Notes: generated by a model from the letters alone, not told the origin. A stretch of 64,000 bases of DNA from Paraburkholderia solitsugae (GCF_013177695.1 NZ_WOEY01000089.1:46349-110348); one strand, 5' to 3'. Shown: positions 9,088 to 18,552, numbered from the stretch's first letter. A program made the numbers and translations.

Positions 9088-9588
9088 ATGCAGGCTAGAC
9101 CGGACCTCCAGCCCACCATGAGCAAAAATCCAGATTCGCCCGCCGAACCCACCGCCACGCGTACCCGTCGCCCCCACCTGCGGTTGGCCTATGTGATCGG
9201 GAGTCTCGACCGCATCCTGCGGCGCCGCATGACCGAAGCACTCGCACCACTCGGCCTGACGCTCTCGCAATTCACCGCGCTTTCGGTGCTCGATGCAAAG
9301 GGGCAGGCGTCCAATGCGCAAGTGGCCGAGCGCTCCTTCATCACGCCGCAATCGGCCAATGAAGTGATGAACGCAATGGCGAGCCGGAACTGGGTTAGCC
9401 GCGAGCCGGATCCGACGCACGGTCGCATCGTTCTTCTGCAACTGACCGATGAAGGGCGGGCCGTGCTGCGCGAATGCGAGCAGGCCGTCAAGGCGATCGA
9501 GAAGCAGATGATGGATGGCATCGAACTCGAAGCGGCCGGCGCGGTACAAACCCACCTCGAAACTTTCGTGCGCAACCTGCGCGGCTAA
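9088..9588 (+). CDS. MarR-family regulator of hydroxycinnamate catabolism
   Basis: About 166 residues with a MarR winged helix. 'LTLSQFTALSVLDAKGQASNAQVAERSFITPQSANEVMNAM' gives the recognition-helix region and 'DPTHGRIVLLQLTDEGRAVL' the wing. The protein resembles FerR/HcaR-type repressors of ferulate genes. The ATG at 9088 has GAGG nine bases upstream; a GTG five codons earlier and an ATG at 9118 are alternatives. It is divergent from ech. Identical palindromes in front of ech/marR and in front of the transporter suggest it controls both transcription units and itself. Confidence 0.88.
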   Translation: MQARPDLQPTMSKNPDSPAEPTATRTRRPHLRLAYVIGSLDRILRRRMTEALAPLGLTLSQFTALSVLDAKGQASNAQVAERSFITPQSANEVMNAMASRNWVSREPDPTHGRIVLLQLTDEGRAVLRECEQAVKAIEKQMMDGIELEAAGAVQTHLETFVRNLRG

Positions 9589-9643
9589 CTTCCCCGTCTC
9601 AGCAAATCGCTAGGTGTTTTCACCGAAGCATTTGTACTTGTAT

Positions 9644-9661
9644 TATCAGTCTACCTGATAT
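9644..9661. promoter_or_regulatory. Second copy of the MarR-type operator
   Basis: TATCAGTCTACCTGATAT, identical over 18 bases to the core of the site at 9002-9020, lies between marR and the transporter gene. It contains TATCAG-TCTAC-CTGATA. Its position about 160 bases before the likely GTG start of the transporter fits operator control of a transporter-porin unit. Confidence 0.85.
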
Positions 9662-9817
9662 TAAATCCCATCCACGATGCAGCGCGGGGAGACGCGTTGC
9701 ATCGCGCTGAGCAAACGCAACCGTTTCTGCGCCAAGCCGGCACACCAGGCGGCGACTCTGCACCTGCCGCTCTTCATCGACACCGGAAAAGCACGCATTT
9801 TAATAAGGATCACTAAC

Positions 9818-11065
9818 GTGAAAAGAGCCGGAATACTACCCTCGACAGAAAGCCTTGCCGGATCGGCGACGTCCAGCCGGACAGGCGCCGTTGCCACACT
9901 CGGATTGTGTTTTGCCGTCGCGTTGCTCGAGGGACTCGATCTGCAGTCGGTCGGCGTCGCCGCGCCCAGGATGGCACGCGAGTTCGGTCTGTCGGTCGGG
10001 CAAATGGGGCTCGCGTTCAGCGCCGGGACCTTCGGCTTGCTGCCGGGCGCGATGTTCGGCGGACGGCTTGCCGACCGGATCGGCCGCAAACGCGTGCTGG
10101 TGATTTCCGCATGCCTGTTCGGCTTGTTGTCGATTGCGACCGCGGTGGTGAGCGACTTTCACACGCTGGTGATCGTGCGAGTGCTGACGGGCATCGGCCT
10201 AGGCGGCGCCCTGCCGAATCTGATCGCGTTGTCGTCGGAAGCGGTCGATCCGCGCTCGCGCAGCACAGCGGTGAGCGTGATGTATTGCGGCATTCCGTTC
10301 GGCGGCGTGATCGCTTCGGTGATCGGCGTGCTAAGTGCGGGCGACGCCGAGTGGCGGCACATCTTCTACGTCGGCGGCGCAGGGCCATTGGTGCTGGTGC
10401 CGCTGTTGCTCGTGTTTCTCGCGGATTCGAAGGCATTCACCAAGGCCTCGCGAGACGGTCATGCGAAGCCCGCGCCGGTCGGCGAGGTCCTGTTCGGTGG
10501 CACACGCGGCCTCTCGACCGTGCAGATCTGGGTCAGCTATTTCTGCACGCTGATTGTCCTCTACTTCCTGCTCAACTGGCTGCCTTCGCTGATGGCGGCA
10601 AGCGGCCTGTCGCGTGCGCAAGTGGGTTACGTGCAGATTTTCTTCAACATCGGCGGCGGCATCGGCGCGTTGTGCATCGGCATGTTGATGGACCGGATGC
10701 GCTCCGGCGTCGTGGTGGCGGGCATGTACGTCGGGATCATCGCGTCGCTCGCGGCGCTTTCGATGGCGCCCGGCTTCGGCGCGCTCGCTAGCTCAGCTTT
10801 CTTCGCGGGGATGTTCGTGATCGGCGGGCAATCGGTGCTGTACGCACTCTCGGCGGCGTTTTATCCGACTGCCATGCGCGGCACCGGCGTCGGCGCAGCT
10901 GTGGCGGTGGGCCGTATCGGCTCGGTGGTCGGACCGCTGGCAGCAGGTCAATTGCTGGCGATGGGCCGCAGTTCGTCGACCGTCATCGGCGCGAGCATTC
11001 CCGTCACGCTGATCGCCGCCGCAGCCGCGTTGCTGTTGCTACGCCGCCCGCGCGCCGACGACTGA
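9818..11065 (+). CDS. MFS transporter, AAHS type, likely hydroxycinnamate uptake
   Basis: About 415 residues with twelve predicted membrane spans. 'GGRLADRIGRKRVLV' is the MFS loop 2-3 signature and 'LEGLDLQSVGVAAPRMAREFGLS' matches the first helix and loop of aromatic acid:H+ symporters such as PcaK. The start is taken at the GTG at 9818, preceded by aataaggatcacta. The longer in-frame extension back to 9677 is Arg/His-rich and would overlap the operator region. Together with the ferulate operon and shared operator it probably imports ferulate or coumarate. The substrate is inference. Confidence 0.87.
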   Translation: MKRAGILPSTESLAGSATSSRTGAVATLGLCFAVALLEGLDLQSVGVAAPRMAREFGLSVGQMGLAFSAGTFGLLPGAMFGGRLADRIGRKRVLVISACLFGLLSIATAVVSDFHTLVIVRVLTGIGLGGALPNLIALSSEAVDPRSRSTAVSVMYCGIPFGGVIASVIGVLSAGDAEWRHIFYVGGAGPLVLVPLLLVFLADSKAFTKASRDGHAKPAPVGEVLFGGTRGLSTVQIWVSYFCTLIVLYFLLNWLPSLMAASGLSRAQVGYVQIFFNIGGGIGALCIGMLMDRMRSGVVVAGMYVGIIASLAALSMAPGFGALASSAFFAGMFVIGGQSVLYALSAAFYPTAMRGTGVGAAVAVGRIGSVVGPLAAGQLLAMGRSSSTVIGASIPVTLIAAAAALLLLRRPRADD

Positions 11066-11146
11066 CCAGTCGCACAAGCAAAACCTGGCAACACCAAGAA
11101 AACCCAACAACAAACACATTCAATCAAAGGTTCGGAGACACCCTGC

Positions 11147-12286
11147 ATGCAAGCATCCACACGCCTTCTTCTTTGCGGCGCATTGTGCGCCGCCAGCGGC
11201 ACCGCAGCAGCCCAATCGAGCGTGACGCTCTACGGCATCACCGACACCGGCATCGAATACGTGTCGCACGCGAACGCCGCGGGCAACAGCGTTTTTCGCA
11301 TGCCGTCCGTCACAGGCGAACTGCCTTCGCGTTGGGGCGTGCGCGGCAATGAAGACCTGGGCGGCGGCTATAGCGCGGTATTCACGCTGGAAAGCGGTTT
11401 CAACGTGCGCGGCGGCGATCTCGGCCAGGGCGGGCGGCTATTCGGACGTCAGGCGTTTGTGGGCATCAAGAGCCCGTACGGGACGGTGTCGTTCGGACGA
11501 CAGTACACCATGACGTACTTCGCGCTGATGGGCGCGGACCTGATCGGCCCGGACATCTATGGCCTGGGCTCGCTCGACGCCTATGTACCGAACGCCCGCG
11601 CCGATAACTCGGTGACCTACCTCGGCACGTATGCGGGCGTGACATTCGGCGCGAACTATTCGTTCGGCCGCGACGCGGCCGGCACCGGCAACTCGCCGGG
11701 CCAAGGCACCTGCACCGGCTCGGTAGCCGGGCATGCAACGGAATGCCGCGAGTGGTCCGTGATGCTGAAGTACGACGCACCGCTGTTCGGCGTGGCGGCG
11801 TCGTATGAAGAGCAGCGTGGCGGCAGTACCGCGGCCGCGAACTTCTTCGACGGCGTTGCGCCCATTCCACTCACCAATGCCGCCGACAAAGACATCCGCA
11901 CCCAAGTCAGCGCCTATACGAATATCGGCAAGGCAAAGATCGGCGCGGGCTGGCTCAATCGCCGTGTCGAGCCATCGGCCGTCACGATTGCAGACGTGCG
12001 CTCGAATCTGTTCTTCGTCGGCGCCTCGTACTTCGTGACGCCTGCATTCATCGTCGACGGCGAGGTCTATCACATCACCAATAGCGACCACGACACGCGC
12101 GCCACGATGGGTACGCTGCGCACCACCTATCTGCTGTCGAAGCGCACCGCCGTCTATGCGCAGGGCTCGTATCTCGCCAACAGCGCAAAGGCGCGCTACT
12201 CGGTCAGCGCCGGTGGCGGCGGCACGACACCCACGGCAGGCACCGGCCAGACCGGCGTGATGGTCGGCATTCGTCATTCGTTCTAG
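11147..12286 (+). CDS. Gram-negative porin (OmpC/OpcP type)
   Basis: 379 residues with a signal peptide ending 'GTAAAQS' and then 'SVTLYGITDTGIEYVSH', the hallmark of Burkholderia trimeric porins. 'SRWGVRGNEDLGGGYSAVFTLESGF' and the C-terminal 'VGIRHSF' ending in phenylalanine are standard for a 16-stranded beta barrel. A ggagacaccctgc ribosome site precedes the ATG. It follows the transporter by about 80 bases in the same direction, so it probably supplies outer-membrane passage for the same aromatic acids. Confidence 0.93.
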   Translation: MQASTRLLLCGALCAASGTAAAQSSVTLYGITDTGIEYVSHANAAGNSVFRMPSVTGELPSRWGVRGNEDLGGGYSAVFTLESGFNVRGGDLGQGGRLFGRQAFVGIKSPYGTVSFGRQYTMTYFALMGADLIGPDIYGLGSLDAYVPNARADNSVTYLGTYAGVTFGANYSFGRDAAGTGNSPGQGTCTGSVAGHATECREWSVMLKYDAPLFGVAASYEEQRGGSTAAANFFDGVAPIPLTNAADKDIRTQVSAYTNIGKAKIGAGWLNRRVEPSAVTIADVRSNLFFVGASYFVTPAFIVDGEVYHITNSDHDTRATMGTLRTTYLLSKRTAVYAQGSYLANSAKARYSVSAGGGGTTPTAGTGQTGVMVGIRHSF

Positions 12287-12636
12287 GAGACACCGCATGA
12301 TCCGTACGCCACACGCGCGAGGGAAATGTCCGTCCCGTCTCTCGCACTGCAGCCTTCTTTTTTTCGGTTTGAAAAAAGCGCTCCCGCACGCTGTCGATAT
12401 CTACCTGTAAGCCACACCTCCCGTGCCCTTCCCGCACGCTACGCGGCGCCCTCTCCCGTGCTGTGCGCCAAGCGGGACGGGTCCAGGTAAATTCCCTTGC
12501 ATCGAATGCCGACACGCGTAACGCCGCCCACGAGCGGGAACGCGAATTGCTCATACAGTTACATTGAGCGATACACGGTCCACTTGATTCCATTTGCAAA
12601 CTGTCGCTCTTCCGTACTTTGAACGACATTTCGACA

Positions 12637-12786
12637 ATGACTATCCGCGAATCTCAGACGTCCTCCCTGCCCAGCGTGGAAGCAGGTGTTTCCGGTCCCG
12701 ACGAGATCGAAAGCCCTGTCAGCCCAGCCGGCGTGTATTTAGCGCAAGACTTGCCGGTCACATTGACGCCGCGACGAAGTACGTAA
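12637..12786 (+). CDS. Possible 49-residue ORF before the response regulator
   Basis: An ATG at 12637 opens a 49-residue frame (start MTIRESQTSSLPSVEAG) that stops six bases before the response-regulator ATG. It is rich in Pro, Ser and Val and matches no family I know. No ribosome site is visible. Tight spacing to the next gene is the only support. The rest of the 12287-12792 interval shows no clear gene. Confidence 0.25.
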   Translation: MTIRESQTSSLPSVEAGVSGPDEIESPVSPAGVYLAQDLPVTLTPRRST

Positions 12787-12792
12787 CCGCCC

Positions 12793-13143
12793 ATGAAAAC
12801 CATCCTGGTCGTGGACGACGAGTTCGACATCCTCACGGTCTGGCGACTGTTGCTGGAGCGGCACGGCTATACCGTGCTGACGGCGTCCAACGGGGTGGCT
12901 GCACTTGAACAGATCCGCAAGACCCGGCCCGACATCACCGTGTCGGACTGCATGATGCCCGTCATGTCGGGGCTGCAACTGTGCGCCGCACTGTATGACG
13001 ACCCCAATCTGCGCGCCATTCCGATCATCCTGTGCAGCGCGGCCGCGGATATCCCCGTGCAGCCGAATCCCACTATCGAATACGTGCGCAAGCCGCTTTC
13101 ATTCGACACCCTGCTCAAGATGCTGGAGCGAATGGCGGTTTGA
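12793..13143 (+). CDS. Single-domain response regulator (CheY-like)
   Basis: 116 residues, a receiver domain and nothing else. 'ILVVDDEFDIL' gives the acidic pocket, 'ITVSDCMMPVMSG' the phosphoacceptor aspartate, 'IILCSAA' the conserved Ser/Thr switch position and 'YVRKPLSF' the conserved Lys-Pro. With no output domain it must act by protein contact or as a phosphorelay intermediate. No histidine kinase is adjacent; the nearest is at 28580-29701. Confidence 0.9.
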   Translation: MKTILVVDDEFDILTVWRLLLERHGYTVLTASNGVAALEQIRKTRPDITVSDCMMPVMSGLQLCAALYDDPNLRAIPIILCSAAADIPVQPNPTIEYVRKPLSFDTLLKMLERMAV

Positions 13144-13206
13144 CGGCTAGGTAAAACCCCGAATTCCTGACAGACGCCACACGGGCTACTCTCGCCGGAT
13201 CTATTA

Positions 13207-13225
13207 AATAGAACGTTGTTCTATT
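13207..13225. promoter_or_regulatory. Palindrome before the MFS/CoA-transferase operon
   Basis: AATAGAAC-GTT-GTTCTATT is a perfect 8-bp inverted repeat about 40 bases upstream of the MFS start. A further half-site-like element (CAGAACG) follows at 13229. The likely binder is the IclR-family regulator encoded at the far end of the same cassette; this is inference. Confidence 0.6.
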
Positions 13226-13267
13226 AGACAGAACGACCTAAGCAAGAGACACTCCAAGGAGAATTCC

Positions 13268-14701
13268 ATGGCAAGCCTGCCGATCGACACGCCCGGCGCG
13301 TCGCCCGATTCAAGCGCCGGTGCGCAGGGGCTCACGCCCGGCGTCAATGCGCGCATCGACCGTCTGCCCGCGACGCGCACGGTATGGATGCTGGTGTTCC
13401 TGCTGTCGATCGGTGGCTGGTTCGAGTTCTACGATCTGTTTTTTACGGCCTATGTCGGCCCCGGTCTCGTCAAAAGCGGGCTCTATGCGACAACGACCGC
13501 GTCGTTCTTCGGCGTGTCCGGGCTGGGCGCCTTCGTGGCGGCATCGTTCGCCGGACTCTTCATCGGCACGTTCTTTTTCGCGGGCATGGCGGATCGCTAT
13601 GGCCGCAAAACCGTTTTTACCGTCTCGCTACTCTGGTACTCCGCCGCTACGCTGATCATGGCGCTGCAAACCAGCGCGCCGGCCATCAACTTGTGGCGTT
13701 TGATCGCGGGCATTGGCGTAGGCGTCGAACTGGTGACGATCGACACCTACGTCAGCGAACTCGTGCCGAAACATCTACGCGGCCGCGCCTTCGCTTTCGT
13801 TCATCTGGTGCAGTACACCGCCGTGCCGTCGGTCGCCTTGCTCGCGTGGTGGCTCGTGCCGCAAACACCGTTTGGCATCGACGGCTGGCGCTGGGTCGTG
13901 ATCATTGGCGCGCTTGGCGCGGTCGTGGTGTGGGCCATTCGCCGGCGCGTGCCGGAAAGCCCGCGGTGGCTCGCGCAGCAAGGCCGCGCCGCCGAAGCGG
14001 AAAAGGTCCTGCAGGCGATCGAAGCGAAAGTCGCCAGGCAATACGGCAAGCCATTGCCCGCACCTGTCCCGGCCGTCGAACCGGCCACCACCAAAGCGGC
14101 CTTCCGCGAAATCTGGCAGCCGCCGTATCGCAAACGCGCGATCACGATGCTCGTGTTCAACTTCTTCCAGGCGATCGGCTTCTACGGTTTCGCGTCATGG
14201 GTGCCGACGCTGTTGATCTCCAAAGGCGTGACGATCACGCACAGCCTGCTGTACTCGTTCGTCATTGCAGTCTCGAATCCGTTCGGGCCGCTGATCGGCA
14301 TGGCGATCGCGGACCGCATCGAACGTAAGACGTTGATCGTGTTGTCGGCGCTCGGTATCGCTGTGTTCGGCAGCCTGTTCGCGACGCAAACCTCGCCCGC
14401 GATGCTGATGACGCTCGGCGTGCTGATCACGCTATCCGGCACGCTGCTGTCGGTTGGCTATCACGCGTACCAGACCGAACTTTTCCCGACGCGTTTGCGG
14501 GCGCGCGCCGTCGGTTTCGTCTACTCGATGTCGCGTCTATCCGCGATGTTTTCCGGCTTCATGATTGCCTTCGCGCTGCGCCACTTCCAGGTGCCGGGCG
14601 TGTTCGCGTTGATTACTGTCTCGATGGTGATGGTGATGGGCGCGATCGGCATCTTCGGGCCACGCACCAACAACCGCAATCTCGACGAAATTTCGCATTG
14701 A
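13268..14701 (+). CDS. MFS transporter (metabolite:H+ symporter type)
   Basis: 477 residues with twelve predicted spans. 'GGWFEFYDLFFTAYVGPGL' in helix 1, 'GMADRYGRKTVF' in loop 2-3 and 'GVGVELVTIDTYVSELVPKHLRGRA' are typical of sugar/organic acid:H+ symporters. A clean ribosome site (aaggagaattcc) precedes the ATG. It starts a three-gene unit with a CoA-transferase and a citryl-CoA-lyase-like enzyme, spaced 16 and 2 bases, so it probably imports the organic acid they activate and cleave. The identity of that acid is not shown. Confidence 0.88.
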   Translation: MASLPIDTPGASPDSSAGAQGLTPGVNARIDRLPATRTVWMLVFLLSIGGWFEFYDLFFTAYVGPGLVKSGLYATTTASFFGVSGLGAFVAASFAGLFIGTFFFAGMADRYGRKTVFTVSLLWYSAATLIMALQTSAPAINLWRLIAGIGVGVELVTIDTYVSELVPKHLRGRAFAFVHLVQYTAVPSVALLAWWLVPQTPFGIDGWRWVVIIGALGAVVVWAIRRRVPESPRWLAQQGRAAEAEKVLQAIEAKVARQYGKPLPAPVPAVEPATTKAAFREIWQPPYRKRAITMLVFNFFQAIGFYGFASWVPTLLISKGVTITHSLLYSFVIAVSNPFGPLIGMAIADRIERKTLIVLSALGIAVFGSLFATQTSPAMLMTLGVLITLSGTLLSVGYHAYQTELFPTRLRARAVGFVYSMSRLSAMFSGFMIAFALRHFQVPGVFALITVSMVMVMGAIGIFGPRTNNRNLDEISH

Positions 14702-14717
14702 ACAAGAGGCTTCAAAG

Positions 14718-15917
14718 ATGACGCTGCCGTTGGCTGGAGTGCGGGTACTGGATTTATCGAACGTATTGGCGGGGCCGTTTTGCGCGTATCAACTCGCGCT
14801 GCTCGGCGCCGACGTGATCAAGGTCGAGCACCCCGAGGGCGGCGATCTTGCGCGGCGGTTGGGCGCCGACAAGGAGGCGTCGATGCGCAACATGGGGGCC
14901 TCGTTCGTCGCGGTGAACGCGGGCAAGCAGTCCATCACGCTCAATCTGAAAGACTCGCGCGGCAAGGCTATTTTGCGCGAGCTCGTCAAAACCGCGGACG
15001 TGCTAGTCGAAAATTTCCGGCCCGGTGTGATGACGCGGCTCGGCCTCGATTTCGACGCGCTGCGCGAGGTCAATCCGAAGCTCGTGTATTGCGCGATCTC
15101 CGGCTTCGGCATGGACGGCGAGTTTTCGAAACGCCCCGCCTACGATCAGATCATTCAGGGTATCTCGGGCGTGATGAGCGTGACCGGCGATGCCGACAGC
15201 GCACCGTTGCGCGTCGGCTATCCGGTGTCGGACACCGTGGGCGGTCTCACCGCGGCGTTCGGCATCTGCGCTGCGCTGGTCGACGCTCGCGCGAGCGGAC
15301 ACGGCCGCATGCTCGACGTCTCGATGCTGGAAGCCACACTGGCGACGATGGGCTGGGTCGTGTCGAACTACCTGAACGCCGGTGTCACGCCCGAGCCAAT
15401 GGGCAACGAAAACTTCACCGCCGCGCCTTCGGGTACCTTCAAAACGGGCGACGGGCCGCTCAATATCGCCGCAAACGAGAACAAGCAGTTCGCGAGCCTG
15501 TGTCATCTGATCGGACGCGTCGATCTGCTCGACGACGTGCGTTTCTCCGAGCGAAACGCACGCAAAGTAAATCGCGCCGCATTGAAGGCCGAAATCGAAG
15601 CGGCACTGGCAAGCGACAGCGCGACGAACTGGGAAGCGAAATTCTTCGAAGCGGGCGTGCCGGCCGGGCGCGTGATGTCGGTGCCGGAGATCCTCGCGCA
15701 TCCGCATCTGGAATCGCGCGAGTTCATCCGCGAGTTTGCCGCCGACGGCACCGCTGAGCGGCAACGCGTCACCCGTGCGGGGTTTCGTCTGTCCGATGCG
15801 GATACGGCGCCGACCACACCCGCACCGGTTCTATCGGCTCACACGCGCGAGCATCTCGCCTCGCTCGGTTACGACGACGCGCAAATCAACCATCTACGCT
15901 CCGAAGGAGTCATCTGA
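14718..15917 (+). CDS. Family III (CaiB/BaiF) CoA-transferase
   Basis: 399 residues. The N-terminal 'LAGVRVLDLSNVLAGPFCAYQLALLGADVIKVEHPEGGDLAR' region and 'DVLVENFRPGVMTRLGLD' define class III CoA-transferases, and 'RPAYDQIIQGISG' carries the catalytic aspartate. The enzyme moves CoA from a donor such as succinyl-CoA to a carboxylic acid. Two bases separate its stop from the start of the downstream citrate-synthase-fold gene. The pair would give acid -> acyl-CoA -> cleavage products. Confidence 0.9.
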   Translation: MTLPLAGVRVLDLSNVLAGPFCAYQLALLGADVIKVEHPEGGDLARRLGADKEASMRNMGASFVAVNAGKQSITLNLKDSRGKAILRELVKTADVLVENFRPGVMTRLGLDFDALREVNPKLVYCAISGFGMDGEFSKRPAYDQIIQGISGVMSVTGDADSAPLRVGYPVSDTVGGLTAAFGICAALVDARASGHGRMLDVSMLEATLATMGWVVSNYLNAGVTPEPMGNENFTAAPSGTFKTGDGPLNIAANENKQFASLCHLIGRVDLLDDVRFSERNARKVNRAALKAEIEAALASDSATNWEAKFFEAGVPAGRVMSVPEILAHPHLESREFIREFAADGTAERQRVTRAGFRLSDADTAPTTPAPVLSAHTREHLASLGYDDAQINHLRSEGVI

Positions 15918-15919
15918 AC

Positions 15920-16744
15920 ATGACGCAAGCATTCGACGCCGCCAAGCTCGCCGCCGAGTACTGGAGCACCTCGATCATCGATATTCATCCCGGCTCGATC
16001 AAGGTGCGCGGGTTCCCGATTCAGGAGTTGATCGGCAACGTTAGTTTCCCGCAGATGATCTGGCTGATGCTGCGCGGCGAACTGCCTGACGCCGCCCAAG
16101 CGCGTCTGTTCGAGGCCGCGCTGGTGGCATCGGTGGATCATGGTCCGCATGCGCCGTCGATTGCGATCTCGCGGATGGCGACCAGTTGCGGTTTGCCGTT
16201 GAACGGCGCGATGGCTTCAGCAATCAACGCGTTGGATGACGTGCATGGCGGCGCCGGTCAACAGGCGGTCGAACTGTACGATTCGATCGCCGAACGCATG
16301 GCAAAAGGCGCTGCTTTGGAAGAAGCCGTCGAGCAAGGTGTCGATGCTTTTACCGCCGAACATGGCAAGTATTTGCCCGGCTTTGGGCACCGCTTTCATC
16401 CGGTCGATCCGCGGGCAATCCGGCTTCTTTCGCTCGTGGACGAGAGCGTCGAACAGAAAAGTATCGACGGCCGATACGCCGCCATCGCGCGCGGTATTGA
16501 AGCCTTGCTCAAGCAGCGCAAGAACAAACCCGTGCCGATGAATATCGATGGTGCAACCGCCGTGATCTACGCGGAGCTCGGCTTTGCGCCGGAGTTGGCA
16601 CGCGGGGTGTTCTGCCTGTCACGCGCGGTCGGGATTCTGTCGCATGCATGGGAGCAACGCGGGCGCAACGAGCGCAACAAAGGCCCGATGCCGCGGCAGA
16701 TGAGTTACACCTACACGGGCAAGCCCGAGCGTCACTTTCCTTGA
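15920..16744 (+). CDS. Citrate synthase-fold enzyme, likely citryl-CoA lyase
   Basis: 274 residues, much shorter than citrate synthase (about 430). It keeps the active-site strings 'DDVHGGAGQQAVELY' and 'LPGFGHRFHPVDPRAIRL', including the catalytic His and the Asp of the small domain. Short proteins of this kind are usually annotated citryl-CoA lyase and cleave citryl-CoA to acetyl-CoA and oxaloacetate. Linked to a CoA-transferase instead of CitF/CitD subunits, it may act on free citryl-CoA or an analogue. Its 3' end overlaps the convergent IclR gene by 13 bases. Confidence 0.85.
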   Translation: MTQAFDAAKLAAEYWSTSIIDIHPGSIKVRGFPIQELIGNVSFPQMIWLMLRGELPDAAQARLFEAALVASVDHGPHAPSIAISRMATSCGLPLNGAMASAINALDDVHGGAGQQAVELYDSIAERMAKGAALEEAVEQGVDAFTAEHGKYLPGFGHRFHPVDPRAIRLLSLVDESVEQKSIDGRYAAIARGIEALLKQRKNKPVPMNIDGATAVIYAELGFAPELARGVFCLSRAVGILSHAWEQRGRNERNKGPMPRQMSYTYTGKPERHFP

Positions 16745-17514
16745 AGTTCGGCCGCGCGCCGCTGCGCGTTGCGCATCGCGCGCGAGTCGCCGCCTAGCGC
16801 ATCCGTAGCACGTGCGGCGCAATCGAACAGTGCACCGAGATTGCGTTCGAGGAACGCCTGATCGATACGCGAGCTTGGGCCCGCGAGCGTCAGCACGCCA
16901 CGCAGACTCTGGCGCACACCGAATACCGGCATTGAGATCCCGGCCGTCTCCCGATCGCGCTCGCCGATCGACACACAGTAGAAGTCCTCGCGAATCTTCT
17001 CGTACGGCGCGCCCGGCATATCGCCGAACGCCAGCAACGCATGGCCGCCCGAGCCGCTTTCCAACGGCAGCACGTCGCCTTCGCGCACGTGAAAACGCAC
17101 CGCATGCGTCGAGTCCACGCGATGCAGACACACACGCACCGCCTCGTCGCGCACATAGAAGGACACGCTTTCGCCACTCGTTTCCGCGAGTTCGCGCATC
17201 AGCGGCACCAGAATATCGCCGAGGTTCAGGCTGCGCTGGTACAGCGCGCCGAGCATGAAGGTCGCGGAGCCGAGTTGATAGCGGCCGTCGTCCAGACGCA
17301 GCAGCAGGCGGTGCTGGATCAGCGAGCCCGCGAGCCGCAACAATGTGCTTTTGTAGAGCCCCGTGCGCGCAGCCAGTTCGGCGAGCGTGAGCGCGGCATC
17401 GTCCGGCCTGAAGGCGAACAGAATCGCGCAAGCACGATCGATGACGGCAACGCCTTCGCTTTCCTTTGAGTTTGATTTGTCCGCAGGCGTTGGCATGGGT
17501 AAGCATTGCTTCAT
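16732..17514 (-). CDS. IclR-family transcriptional regulator
   Basis: 260 residues. An N-terminal winged helix 'AVIDRACAILFAF...LTLAELAARTGLYKSTLLRLAGSL' is followed by the IclR effector domain with 'GHALLAFG' and 'SIGERDRETAGISMPVFG'. It is convergent with, and overlaps, the citryl-CoA-lyase gene. The palindrome at 13207-13225 is its most likely target. Start at 17514 or 17496; neither has a strong ribosome site. Confidence 0.9.
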   Translation of the reverse strand: MKQCLPMPTPADKSNSKESEGVAVIDRACAILFAFRPDDAALTLAELAARTGLYKSTLLRLAGSLIQHRLLLRLDDGRYQLGSATFMLGALYQRSLNLGDILVPLMRELAETSGESVSFYVRDEAVRVCLHRVDSTHAVRFHVREGDVLPLESGSGGHALLAFGDMPGAPYEKIREDFYCVSIGERDRETAGISMPVFGVRQSLRGVLTLAGPSSRIDQAFLERNLGALFDCAARATDALGGDSRAMRNAQRRAAELQGK

Positions 17515-17786
17515 ATCGAAGCGGAAATTTTACGCCATGACGGAGGGCTGTCATACCCGTCGAAGACTCTTCGAGGGCGAAAGGTTCAGGAATCAGGGAC
17601 CCAAAGGCAAAACGCGCGCCGCGAAAGCAGCTCGCCGACTCGCGTATCGCGCGCGCCTAGAAACGAAAATGCCCAAGTCCACGGATAGCCGACCGTCTGC
17701 TGCTAGTCAGGTATTTATCGTGGCCCTTGGGCAAAACGAATCGCACGCGAAGGCGCATCGTTTGCCAAATGCGCAGTTCACTCGAC

Positions 17787-18251
17787 TCAACGCAACGCCA
17801 TCACAATCAACGCCGCCCCAACGATCGCCACCCCATCTTCGATCAGCGCGGCCGGCAAGTCCCGGCCGAACGCACGCGCCAATGCGCCTCTCACCTTCGC
17901 GCCGCCCAAGGTGCCGATCACCGCGCCCACCACTCCGGCAATCAGACCACCCAGCAAACCGCCATGCGCCGCCCCGACCGCCGCGCCACTCAATTCACCC
18001 AGGACGATACGCGCGCCGAATTGCATCGGCACGGTACGGCTAGGCGTTGTCGGCAGTTGATCCGTAATCAGTTCGACGATCGCCAGTACCGTGAAGAGGT
18101 ACGGCGTGACAGTAGCGCCGAGAAATGCCAGTGGCGTGTCCTGCAGCGGCAACCATCCCAGATGCGCCGCCCAACTGACGGCCGCGGGCGCGGTCATCGC
18201 GCGAAGGCCGGCCACTACACCGATTAGCAATGCCAGGACATAGACAGACAT
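17787..18251 (-). CDS. DUF4126 membrane protein
   Basis: 154 residues, almost entirely hydrophobic, with about four predicted spans. 'VVAGLRAMTAPAAVSWAAHLGWL' at the start and 'DQLPTTPSRTVPMQFGARIVLGELSGAA' are characteristic of DUF4126. Function unknown. A glycine-rich helix (GGLLGGLIAGVVGAVIGTLGG) resembles helix-packing segments. It stands alone. The gap up to 18552 (about 300 bases) shows no gene I can support. Confidence 0.85.
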   Translation of the reverse strand: MSVYVLALLIGVVAGLRAMTAPAAVSWAAHLGWLPLQDTPLAFLGATVTPYLFTVLAIVELITDQLPTTPSRTVPMQFGARIVLGELSGAAVGAAHGGLLGGLIAGVVGAVIGTLGGAKVRGALARAFGRDLPAALIEDGVAIVGAALIVMALR

Positions 18252-18552
18252 AGGGGATTCCGAACCAGGGCCAATACTGCGCGGTTGGACGAGCCGACGG
18301 CTTATCCGGACGAACGTCGGCGGCAGGTGTCAAGCAGTCACTTGGACAGTCAACTTCTCACCGCGTGAGTCGAGGCCGTACCGCAGTTGCCGGCTCAGTT
18401 GCGGCCGCCATGTCCTGGTTCGTCCCCCTTCGGTGTGGCCCTAGTGTCGCACGATTCGACTTTCGACCGTCTGCAAAGGACGAGGGCCGTTCTTTCAATA
18501 GTCAGCGCGTTTTCGCAGCAAATCGATTCAAGTGCCGAACGTGCTCACACGA

